From Spirochaetales bacterium (GTDB lineage Bacteria; Spirochaetota; Spirochaetia; ARS1246), in contig JABGPX010000591.1 of assembly GCA_018644745.1 (NCBI GenBank), positions 1-5,228 of the forward strand: DNA of 5,228 nt, given 5' to 3'. Position 1 is the first letter of the stretch; the number at the start of each line of letters is the position of its first letter. Positions 1-5,228 of the stretch are shown in pieces. The notes beneath the pieces are model-generated. The model saw nothing but the letters and a program-made list of their open reading frames with translations. It had not been told where the DNA came from and did no database searches. The translations under genes were made by a program, and so were the position numbers.

Positions 1-530
1 GTCAGACAGATTGGAATGCTGAATCTCGGTATCAAGGAGCAACCGATGTGGTGTTAAACTCCACCGGGAAACAGCAAGCAAACGAAGTTGCCAGGCGGAT
101 AGACCAACACTATACGATAGACACGGTTGTCTCATCTCCTCTAAAACGTGCGCAGGAGACAGCCGATATCATTGCAACAGCACTCGGCAGTGATGTTCGT
201 ATTATGGAACAATTTGGCGAGAGAAATGTAGGTGTTTATGAAGGGCTGACACCAGAGGAGGCGCAGAAGCGATATCCTGATGTCTGGGCGCAAAATGTTA
301 CTCGTCAGTTAAATACTGCCCCACCAGGAGGAGAAACGATTCTTGAAGTAGGAGCCAGAGTGCTTGATGGGCTTAACCATCTCCAAACGCATTATCAAGG
401 TAAACATGTTTTACTTGTCGCGCATGGGTATATCGCCCGGATGATATACGGCATTATTAATCGTGTATCAGACGAACAATTCCATAACTATTCACTAAAA
501 AACGGCGAGGTAGCGGTATATCAACTCTGA
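1..530 (+). CDS. Histidine phosphatase family protein (phosphoglycerate mutase-like), 5'-partial
   Basis: The reading frame is open from the left edge (frame of base 3) to the TGA at 528-530, giving 175 residues in the window. The first visible residues, QTDWNAESRYQG, are what follows the catalytic RHG of this superfamily, and bases 1-2 (gt) fit the end of its Gly codon, so only a few N-terminal residues are missing. The GTG at 48 is internal and is not the start. Other motifs seen are SSPLKRAQET (window residues 44-53, with the phosphate-binding Arg), ERNVGVYEG (73-81, with the likely acid/base Glu) and LLVAHGYIARM (137-147, with the second catalytic His). The family uses a phospho-histidine intermediate to dephosphorylate sugar phosphates, cobalamin intermediates or other small phosphoesters in the cytoplasm. 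The motifs do not decide the substrate; CobC-like, PhoE-like and general phosphatases all remain possible. The family call is firm and the substrate is unknown. Confidence 0.93.
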   Translation, partial: QTDWNAESRYQGATDVVLNSTGKQQANEVARRIDQHYTIDTVVSSPLKRAQETADIIATALGSDVRIMEQFGERNVGVYEGLTPEEAQKRYPDVWAQNVTRQLNTAPPGGETILEVGARVLDGLNHLQTHYQGKHVLLVAHGYIARMIYGIINRVSDEQFHNYSLKNGEVAVYQL

Positions 531-581
531 ACATGCGAGATGATTTTATTATGGGACGAAACAGACGATGCCCCGCATAGC

Positions 582-586
582 GGAGA
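582..586 (+). promoter_or_regulatory. Ribosome binding site for the GNAT gene at 595
   Basis: GGAGA lies 8 bases before the ATG at 595, inside AGCGGAGA (579-586). This supports the 595 start. The 64-base gap after the phosphatase stop shows no convincing promoter or terminator, so read-through from upstream is possible. Confidence 0.6.
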
Positions 587-594
587 CGGAATAG

Positions 595-1065
595 ATGGCA
601 GTTAGCATAAACATTCGAAAATGCAGCAAGGATGATACTGAACCTTTGTCTCAACTGATATATCGAGCGATCAAACATGGATTTCCAGGTTATTATAAAG
701 AAACCCAGATTACCGAATCCCAAAAACACTTTCTACCCGATAGTTTGCTGGAAGACTTGCAATGTCGCTATGTCGCTGAGCTGGATAACTCTATTGTGGG
801 TACAATTGGTTTGATTAAGCATCGCGACTATGAGGAAACCGGTTTAATACGAGCCTTGTTCGTAGATCCGTCACATCAAAGGAAGGGTATTGGTACTCGG
901 CTGATTCGATATGTAGAAGGATTGGCAAAGACGGAGAATTGGAAATACATGAGAGTACGTGCAAGTTTTAATGGTTTGGACTTTTACCGTGTGATGGGAT
1001 ACGAGAAACTAATCGAGAAAGAACAAAGCTATGATTTTTCGGTTAGAATGATAAAAACGCTTTAA
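595..1065 (+). CDS. GNAT family N-acetyltransferase (156 aa)
   Basis: This is a complete single-domain GNAT acetyltransferase, which moves an acetyl group from acetyl-CoA to an amine. The acetyl-CoA-binding motif A runs from about residue 84 to 104 (LIRALFVDPSHQRKGIG) with the pyrophosphate-loop pattern Q95-x-x-G98-x-G100. Motif B is present as SFNGLDFYRVMGYEKL near 124-139, with the usual FY...GY ending. The N-terminal 60 residues form the variable acceptor side and give no clue to the substrate. The length is normal for the family. ATG 595 is preferred because it has a well-placed Shine-Dalgarno sequence and the N-terminus begins with the expected first strand (SINIRKCSKDD). It lies 64 bases after the phosphatase and 37 bases before the broken P-loop fragment. 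The acceptor could be an antibiotic, a polyamine, an amino acid or a protein; nothing in the sequence selects one. Confidence 0.92.
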   Translation: MAVSINIRKCSKDDTEPLSQLIYRAIKHGFPGYYKETQITESQKHFLPDSLLEDLQCRYVAELDNSIVGTIGLIKHRDYEETGLIRALFVDPSHQRKGIGTRLIRYVEGLAKTENWKYMRVRASFNGLDFYRVMGYEKLIEKEQSYDFSVRMIKTL

Positions 1066-1102
1066 TTCAAAGTCGCCGATGGAAAACCGAGGTGTAGGAA
1101 AC

Positions 1103-1301
1103 ATGCAGAGGATAGATTACAGGCGCATCGGGCTCAGGCAAAACCACGGTGTCAAATCTGATGGGCTCATGGCTGAATATACCTTTATACCACCGGGAAA
1201 TGGGTAACCATAATACAGCGGATTGCTTTAGATTTATTGTCGGATTAGAATCTAAAGGAAAAAAAAGCAGTTGCGAATTAGGGTGTTCTATAGCTTTGTA
1301 A
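1103..1301 (+). pseudogene. Frameshifted remnant of a P-loop kinase-like NTPase
   Basis: From 1116 one frame reads ITGASGSGKTTVSNL, a clear Walker A P-loop of the adenylate/shikimate/uridine-kinase-like type, then GSWLNIPLYH, like the usual 'LGIPxY' segment after the first helix. The only plausible start, ATG 1103 (MQRI, behind AGGA at 1096-1099), is in a different frame; the frames join if one base is added or two are lost around 1115. Restoring two bases gives MQRI-x-ITGASGSGKTT, the normal spacing in this family. The P-loop frame stops at TAA 1299-1301 after about 60 residues, and nothing family-like is recognisable beyond residue 30. Intact relatives are commonly around 170-200 aa, so this is a short 5' fragment. 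The reading is part seen (motif, frames, stop) and part inferred (former kinase gene). A sequencing error could explain the frameshift but not the missing C-terminal two thirds. Confidence 0.6.
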
Positions 1302-1806
1302 TAATATAAATATGGAAACAATAAAAAAATATAGTAGACGAATTAGCCACTTTCGATGTTTTGAATATCCTTATTGAGTAAAGTATGACCAAGTTGGATT
1401 CATATACATTTGCTAGAAATCAGGGCGCATTGCTTTCGTAATGATTGCGTCATGGGACGGTTCAGCCTATCCAAGCCGCCTGCTGACCGAGTTAATTTCA
1501 CTCATCATTATAACAACTATATGTATCGTAGGTACCGCGAAGAACTGGATTCGCATGTTTGTGTTGTGGAATTATCCTCGAGACTTTTCTATACTTCAAT
1601 AGGATGGTCGTTACTGAAAAGCAATTTCATCAAATCGACAGTGGTATTGGTTGCGAAGATATTCGATTTGAAAAATACCTGGGGTAATGCTCTGAGAGTA
1701 ATCCGTATCTATCATTATGTAGTGACAGTATCCAGGCTACACCAGACCGCCTGAAGGCGACGGATTATAAATTGAAAAGATTGAATAAGCGGAGAACTGA
1801 GGTCGC
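1302..1806 (+). other. 505-base interval without a supportable gene
   Basis: The first 80 bases are very AT-rich (16 G/C in 1321-1380 by hand count). A TTG-started 114-codon frame at 1410-1754 has no ribosome binding site and no recognisable family. A second frame reads a hydrophobic stretch (ISLIIITTICIVGTA, around 1491-1535), and a third has a 27-codon ATG frame at 1604-1687 (MVVTEKQFHQIDSGIGC...). These overlapping weak signals would suit an old decayed gene, but I cannot assign one. A small hairpin, CGCC-TGAA-GGCG, lies at 1748-1759 and has no T-tract after it, so I do not call it a terminator. The last bases hold the ribosome binding site of the next gene. Confidence 0.5.
1791..1802 (+). 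promoter_or_regulatory. Ribosome binding site for the acetyltransferase at 1807
   Basis: GGAGA at 1791-1795 and GAGG at 1799-1802 both precede ATG 1807, by 11 and 4 bases. Either or both may pair with 16S rRNA. The AGCGGAGA at 1788-1795 also occurs before the gene at 595. Confidence 0.5.
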
Positions 1807-2367
1807 ATGATACAAATTGCCACTGAGCGGCTTCTAATCAGAGAACATGAGCACACTGACATTGATGACTATCATAGCTGGATATCTGATCCTGACGTGA
1901 TGCGGTATGTGGCAGGATTCCCTCGAACGGACACCAAACAGGAGTCTCTAGCAAGTCTGACCGAAGCGATTAAGAGCAGAAATGAGCAGCTCCGGGTGAA
2001 GTACTTCGTGGCACTGACGCTGAAAAATACCGGTGAGTACATTGGCAGCGGCGGTGGGATGATCAAGAACAGGCATGGTGATACCGGAATCATGGGCATC
2101 GGATACTTCCTGAGAAAGCAGTATTGGGGCACGGGATACGGCACGGAAGCGACTAGAGCGTGGATCGACTACAACTTCGTTAATCTGGGAGTGCATAAGA
2201 TTGAAGCAGGGTGTGACATCGATAATGAAGCCTCGGAGCGGATCATGGTGAAGTGCGGCATGAAACGGGAGGGGTGTCTGCGGGAACACCGGTACCGGGA
2301 AGGAACGTGGCGAGACGGGCTTCAATATGGAATACTGAAAAGCGATTGGGAGAGGGTAAACGGGTAG
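1807..2367 (+). CDS. GNAT N-acetyltransferase, RimJ/RimL-like (Acetyltransf_3 type, 186 aa)
   Basis: This is a complete acetyltransferase of the RimJ/RimL group, whose members acetylate ribosomal protein N-termini, amino acids or antibiotics from acetyl-CoA. The N-terminus IATERLLIREHEHTDID is the signature opening of this group (TxRLxLR...D). WISDPDVMRYV follows near residues 25-35. The acetyl-CoA loop is IGYFLRKQYWGTGYGTEA (98-115), with QYWGTGYGTEA matching the family's x-W-G-x-G-x-x-x-E-A pattern. N140-x-x-S143 and CGMKREG (150-156) form the following helix and strand, and the end REGTWRDGLQYGILKSDW (164-181) is the usual C-terminal 'G.wrD...Y.il..eW'. Length and ends are normal. The methyltransferase begins 5 bases after the stop, so the two are probably co-transcribed. 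The specific substrate is not visible. Confidence 0.93.
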   Translation: MIQIATERLLIREHEHTDIDDYHSWISDPDVMRYVAGFPRTDTKQESLASLTEAIKSRNEQLRVKYFVALTLKNTGEYIGSGGGMIKNRHGDTGIMGIGYFLRKQYWGTGYGTEATRAWIDYNFVNLGVHKIEAGCDIDNEASERIMVKCGMKREGCLREHRYREGTWRDGLQYGILKSDWERVNG

Positions 2368-2372
2368 AACCT

Positions 2373-3101
2373 ATGCACGATAAAGAAGATACATACTTTG
2401 GTACGGTGGCAGAACACTATGACGGACTTCAGCCGATAATCGCCGGACCACACTACGCAACCGGTATTGATACGATCATAAAGCTCATTCCATATGGACC
2501 AGGGGCCGTATTTGCGGTGGTAGAACTCGGATGCGGGACGGCGACAATTGCGGAAAAGATACTCAGCACGTATGATAATGCCAGAGCTGTTGTAGTGGAT
2601 GCCCAACCGGCAATGCTGGAGATCGCAAAAGCGAAGCTCCTGGGTTACGTTGACCGGGCGGATGTTGTGGAAGCTGATTTGCTAGACTGCTCAATCCCAG
2701 AGTGTGATATCATTGTCTCATCATTCACATTGCATCACTTATCACCGACTGACCTTCAGGTTTTATTGACCAGGATGAGAGAATCGTTGTCGGCTGACGG
2801 ATACCTACTTGTAATGGATTCTATGCGGATGGATCATGATTGGGACGACCATATCAGCCGGCTGAACAGATCGTGGAATGAGGTCCATGTACGATCACAC
2901 ATTGAAGCAGGCGAAACGACGGAAGAGGAGATAGCAAAGAGATGGGCATTCAAGCGGAAGATGAAGGAAGAAGGCAAAGATACTGAGTATAAACACCGGG
3001 TAGAGGAGTATTACCAATACCTTAAGCAAGCCGGATTTATGGAATATGCGGTGGTATGGAGAACCTTCTTAATTACTATTCTGGTGGCGGCGGGCATGTG
3101 A
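2373..3101 (+). CDS. Class I SAM-dependent methyltransferase (242 aa)
   Basis: This is a Rossmann-fold methyltransferase acting in the cytoplasm with S-adenosylmethionine as donor. Motif I is VVELGCGTATIA (residues 49-60), motif II is VVVDAQPAMLEIAKAKL (73-89, Asp76 placed to bind the ribose), the adenine-side acidic motif is ADLLD (101-105), and motif IV/post-IV is CDIIVSSFTLHHLS (111-124). The open frame extends back to ATG 2253, but that start would run 115 bases into the acetyltransferase gene and add 40 residues unlike this family. ATG 2373 gives a natural N-terminus (EDTYFGTVAEHYDGL). The nearest good Shine-Dalgarno sequence, GGAGAGGG at 2349-2356, is rather far (16 bases), so translational coupling to the upstream gene is likely. 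The C-terminal part (190-230) is highly charged and then ends in the usual AGF...VWR.F element. Acceptor unknown: tRNA, small molecule and antibiotic methyltransferases all share these motifs. Confidence 0.9.
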   Translation: MHDKEDTYFGTVAEHYDGLQPIIAGPHYATGIDTIIKLIPYGPGAVFAVVELGCGTATIAEKILSTYDNARAVVVDAQPAMLEIAKAKLLGYVDRADVVEADLLDCSIPECDIIVSSFTLHHLSPTDLQVLLTRMRESLSADGYLLVMDSMRMDHDWDDHISRLNRSWNEVHVRSHIEAGETTEEEIAKRWAFKRKMKEEGKDTEYKHRVEEYYQYLKQAGFMEYAVVWRTFLITILVAAGM

Positions 3102-3154
3102 TAGTCTCAAATCTCTCGGAAGTAACTACAAGTAAACAATTATAGGTTCTGGAT

Positions 3155-3706
3155 ATGACGGAGATTGTACAGACGGGAAACGAACTACATTCAAATGCGC
3201 TTGGTCAAGGAACAGACTTCTCTGGAGTGGCCGATCTCACCGACGCAACCGGTGCAATAATCGAGCAAGGTGGGACGGCATTGGCTGCCTACCCGCGAGC
3301 GGTTGCTCTCGGTATAACGTTGATTCATCGTATCGTTGATCGACTCTCTTCGGCCCCAGAAATGGCTGCTCATCTCGCTGGTTTTGGGTGGATAGGAAAG
3401 TGTTGCCTGCTCATAGCGCCGGAAATTGGCCCTCGTGTACGTTGGGTGACCGTACTTACCGATGCACCGTTGACTCCTTCTGGCACATCGATAGCGTCGC
3501 GGTGCGGTGACTGCCTTGTGTGTGTTGATGTTTGTCCTGCGAATGCGTTTACCGACGAAGCGTTTCGACCGGAAGACGCTCGAGAGGTGAGATTTGATGC
3601 CTCAAAATGCAATGAGTATCTTCAGGCGATGAAGGAGACGACAGGACACCGAATATGCGGCTTGTGTTTAAAAGAATGTCCTTATGGCAAGCGGGTTGAT
3701 AGATGA
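3155..3706 (+). CDS. 4Fe-4S double-cluster protein, epoxyqueuosine reductase-like, internally shortened (183 aa)
   Basis: The C-terminal half is typical of QueG-like iron-sulfur proteins. AAHLAGFGWIGKCCLL (71-86) and GPRVRWVTVLTDAPL (92-106) are followed by two ferredoxin motifs, C117-x2-C120-x2-C123-x3-C127-P and C168-x2-C171-x3-C175-P, plus C152, enough for two 4Fe-4S clusters. The N-terminus also fits (DFSGVADL, YPRAVALGITLIHRIVDRL). In relatives I know, roughly 60-75 residues separate 'IVDRL' from 'AxLAGLGWIGK', including the Y-HHY/N-LD helix and the 'IPASQ' strand; here only SSAPEM lies between. This looks like an in-frame deletion of the central substrate/cofactor region, so activity is doubtful. 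ATG 3155 is the first start after an in-frame TAG at 3143-3145; its Shine-Dalgarno sequence is weak (AGG at 3144-3146). GC is about 54% by hand count, higher than the next gene. The stop overlaps the next start as ATGA. Confidence 0.82.
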   Translation: MTEIVQTGNELHSNALGQGTDFSGVADLTDATGAIIEQGGTALAAYPRAVALGITLIHRIVDRLSSAPEMAAHLAGFGWIGKCCLLIAPEIGPRVRWVTVLTDAPLTPSGTSIASRCGDCLVCVDVCPANAFTDEAFRPEDAREVRFDASKCNEYLQAMKETTGHRICGLCLKECPYGKRVDR

Positions 3707-4728
3707 TTGCCATAAGACGAATAACAGCTCAACAGTTACAAGAAAAACCTATATATAACCTCATCGCAAAAAGCGTTTACAAAGCAACCGCGGAAAAGCT
3801 CAGCCGGCTGATTGATATATTAAAGAGTAGAAATAGCCTGATCTATATCGCAGAAGATTGTGATTATTTAATGGGTATTATGGCTGCCATTGAAGATGAT
3901 CGCCAAAGATTTGAGATAAAGGCTCTGTTTGTGAATCAGGGAAAAAGGGGGAAGGGTGCAGGAAGAGAGCTGGTAGCAAAGCTTGTTTCTGATTCCAAAG
4001 ATTCTAAAATAGTAGCGGAGACCGATGTTGAAGCCGTACAATTCTATCATTCCCTTGGGTTTCGGATTCATTCACTCGGGGAAAAATATCCCGGTATCGA
4101 GCGCTTTAGCTGCATCCATGACCATATGGATTGGAGCCCATGTCCGTATGTTGATATTATCCATACGCTGCAAGCGGCTGATATACGTTGCTGGGTGTCA
4201 GGAGGCATCGCATTAGATCTGCATGTAGGCTACCAGACAAGGGAGCATCATGATGTTGATATTTCGATTTTCCGTAAAGACCAAATGGTGATGAGAGAAG
4301 TCTTTAAGGATTGGGAGATCTATCACACCCACGCGCCAGGATTGAGGTATTGGCACGATGGTAACTATTTGGAGGAAATACCAAATGTATGGATTAGAGG
4401 AGATCAGAAATCACCCTGGGCGTTTGAAGTAATGTTTGAAAATAGCGTCGATGAGGAATGGGTATATCGACGCAATTCATCAATACGGAAAGCAATTAAA
4501 GATATAATCTTGACTACTGATGACGGGGTTCCTTACCTTCGGCCGGAAATCCAACTGCTGTATAAAGGAGGGGGATCATCTTTTAGAGAAAAGAAGAATC
4601 TCGCCGATCTCAAAACGATGTTGCCGTTGCTATCAGGCCCGAGTATCGATTGGTTAATTGATTCCTTACGGGCAGATTTCCCGGAGGGACACGAGTGGAT
4701 TCATATCCTAGCGAATAGCAGATCATAG
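3703..4728 (+). CDS. Two-domain protein: N-terminal GNAT acetyltransferase fused to aminoglycoside 2''-adenylyltransferase-like nucleotidyltransferase (341 aa)
   Basis: Residues 1-125 form a GNAT domain: IYIAEDCDYLMGIMAA (47-62), motif A FEIKALFVNQGKRGKGAGREL (70-90) with R82-x-x-G85-x-G87, and AVQFYHSLGF (111-120) as motif B. After a linker, residues 146-341 resemble the ANT(2'')-like (Aminoglyc_resit, AadB-type) nucleotidyltransferases: CWVSGGIALDLHVG (163-176), TREHHDVDISIFRKDQ (179-194) with the metal-binding D184-x-D186, LRYWHDGNYLEEIPNVW (214-230), SPWAFEVMFEN (237-247), EWVYRRNSSI (252-261), and the family's YLRPEIQLLYK (278-288) near the end. Both domains keep their key motifs, so a bifunctional acetyl-/nucleotidyl-transferase is plausible, by analogy with known bifunctional aminoglycoside-modifying enzymes. 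The drug substrate is inference only; many proteins of this nucleotidyltransferase family have no proven resistance activity. No frameshift separates the domains. Its ATG overlaps the preceding stop, so translation is probably coupled. Confidence 0.85.
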   Translation: MIAIRRITAQQLQEKPIYNLIAKSVYKATAEKLSRLIDILKSRNSLIYIAEDCDYLMGIMAAIEDDRQRFEIKALFVNQGKRGKGAGRELVAKLVSDSKDSKIVAETDVEAVQFYHSLGFRIHSLGEKYPGIERFSCIHDHMDWSPCPYVDIIHTLQAADIRCWVSGGIALDLHVGYQTREHHDVDISIFRKDQMVMREVFKDWEIYHTHAPGLRYWHDGNYLEEIPNVWIRGDQKSPWAFEVMFENSVDEEWVYRRNSSIRKAIKDIILTTDDGVPYLRPEIQLLYKGGGSSFREKKNLADLKTMLPLLSGPSIDWLIDSLRADFPEGHEWIHILANSRS

Positions 4729-4887
4729 ATTAACAGCGGCAATGATATCCGATGCAGCGAATAGTCCTTGAGGAGCAAATTATGAGAGACCAGGCTGCGG
4801 GTGAGGTTTTTCTTCAGTTCACTAACTTTGCAAAAGGATAAAAGATGGTGCCAGGAGAGTCTGACGAGACGCATAGAGGAATTGATA
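4729..4887 (+). other. 159-base gap with a possible very short frame
   Basis: A 29-codon frame runs from ATG 4752 to TAA 4839-4841, beginning MQRIVLEEQIM; an in-frame internal ATG at 4782 has a good GAGGAG about 7 bases upstream. The peptide resembles no family I know and may be chance or the relic of a lost gene. No clear promoter, terminator or repeat was found in this gap. Confidence 0.25.
4875..4880 (+). promoter_or_regulatory. Ribosome binding site for the acetyltransferase at 4888
   Basis: AGAGGA ends 7 bases before ATG 4888, good spacing, and supports that start. Confidence 0.6.
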
Positions 4888-5228
4888 ATGAATATTAGAA
4901 AATATGGAAATGAGGACAGCCAATCATTGATCAGACTTTTGGAGACTGTTTTCCCTGATGAACCGCCGCATAACGATCCGTCAAAAGTACTGGCAGCTAA
5001 ATTGGCTATAGATGACCTTATCTTTGTGGCTGAAGACAACAAGCAAATCATTGGCGCTTGTATTGCGGGATATGATGGCCACAGAGGCTGGTTGTATGCA
5101 GTCTCCGTCTTGCCAGTACATCGTCGGACCGGAGTTGGGACATCACTCATAAAGCATGCTCTGCGATGTCTCCAGGATATCGGCTGCACAAAAGTAAATC
5201 TGCAGATTCGTTCCGCAAACTCAGAAGT
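4888..5228 (+). CDS. GNAT N-acetyltransferase, YpeA-like, 3'-partial
   Basis: The frame is open from ATG 4888 to the right edge (113 full codons plus two bases). It opens with the standard first strand MNIRKYGNEDSQSLIRLL. DLIFVAEDNKQIIGACIAGY (43-62) and especially GYDGHRGWLYAVSVLP (61-76) match the YpeA-type acetyltransferases, which carry the conserved GYDGHRG turn. Motif A continues with VHRRTGVGTSLIKHAL (77-92), giving the acetyl-CoA pattern R79-x-x-G82-x-G84. IGCTKVNLQIRSANSE (98-113) is the fourth strand plus the Asn before motif B; the last 25-35 residues (FY...GY) are beyond the window. The true substrate of YpeA-type proteins is not established. A long antisense open frame lies across this gene (4701-5189) but has no family features. 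The gene belongs to the same run of small transferases and follows a 159-base gap, so it may have its own transcript. Confidence 0.9.
   Translation, partial: MNIRKYGNEDSQSLIRLLETVFPDEPPHNDPSKVLAAKLAIDDLIFVAEDNKQIIGACIAGYDGHRGWLYAVSVLPVHRRTGVGTSLIKHALRCLQDIGCTKVNLQIRSANSE

Noticed and set aside
531..594. attC-like recombination site in the gap (ATGC-CCC-GCAT)
   Set aside because: It is a 4-base palindrome only, with no GTTRRRY/RYYYAAC boxes, and is not repeated in the other gaps.
1067..1321. Antisense 84-codon frame containing VVLPEPDAPV
   Set aside because: This string is the well-known antisense translation of a Walker A motif (GASGSGKTT), so the frame is a shadow of the P-loop fragment on the + strand.
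1410..1754. 114-codon + strand frame starting at TTG
   Set aside because: It has a TTG start without a ribosome binding site, no recognisable domain or motif, and competing fragments in other frames. I treat it as spacer or decayed sequence.
1748..1759. Hairpin CGCC-TGAA-GGCG as a terminator
   Set aside because: The stem is only 4 base pairs and no T-tract follows, so it does not fit an intrinsic terminator.
1948..2325. Antisense 125-codon frame inside the RimJ/RimL-like gene
   Set aside because: It is fully covered by a well-supported + strand gene, is rich in Pro and His, and has no known motifs.
2253..2372. Upstream start for the methyltransferase at ATG 2253
   Set aside because: It would overlap the acetyltransferase gene by 115 bases and add 40 residues that are only an out-of-frame reading of that gene.
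4701..5189. Antisense 162-codon open frame
   Set aside because: It lies opposite a convincing YpeA-like acetyltransferase and has no protein-family features.

Overview
The window is a compact run of small accessory genes, all on the + strand, from an organism that cannot be named from the sequence alone. Genes begin with ATG, most behind recognisable Shine-Dalgarno sequences. A ferredoxin-type 4Fe-4S protein related to epoxyqueuosine reductase points weakly to an anaerobe. Hand counts of GC range from about 27% in the AT-rich stretch near 1321-1380 to about 55% in parts of the methyltransferase and the iron-sulfur gene. This unevenness suggests genes of different origins gathered in one place. 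A bacterium is most likely, but a methanogenic archaeon cannot be excluded. No rRNA, tRNA, CRISPR array, transposase, integrase or attC-type cassette site was seen.

Layout: 1-530 is the 3' part of a histidine phosphatase; its RHG motif lies across the left edge. 595-1065 is a GNAT acetyltransferase. At 1103-1301 lies a broken P-loop kinase-like fragment with a recognisable Walker A motif, out of frame with its own start codon. 1302-1806 has no gene I can support. 1807-2367 is a RimJ/RimL-type acetyltransferase, followed 5 bases later by a SAM-dependent methyltransferase (2373-3101). 3155-3706 is an iron-sulfur protein of the epoxyqueuosine-reductase-like group that appears to have lost its middle part. 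It overlaps by ATGA the gene at 3703-4728, a two-domain protein joining an N-terminal GNAT domain to a C-terminal domain resembling aminoglycoside 2''-adenylyltransferases. After a 159-base gap, 4888 to the right edge is the 5' part of a YpeA-like GNAT acetyltransferase.

The genes do not make up one recognisable pathway. The common theme is transfer of small groups to small molecules or protein ends: four acetyltransferase domains, one methyltransferase and one probable nucleotidyltransferase. Two of the loci look decayed (the P-loop fragment and the shortened iron-sulfur protein). The best reading is an accessory island that gains and loses small enzymes, some possibly involved in drug or metabolite modification. 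The acetyltransferase-nucleotidyltransferase fusion is the most interesting single gene.
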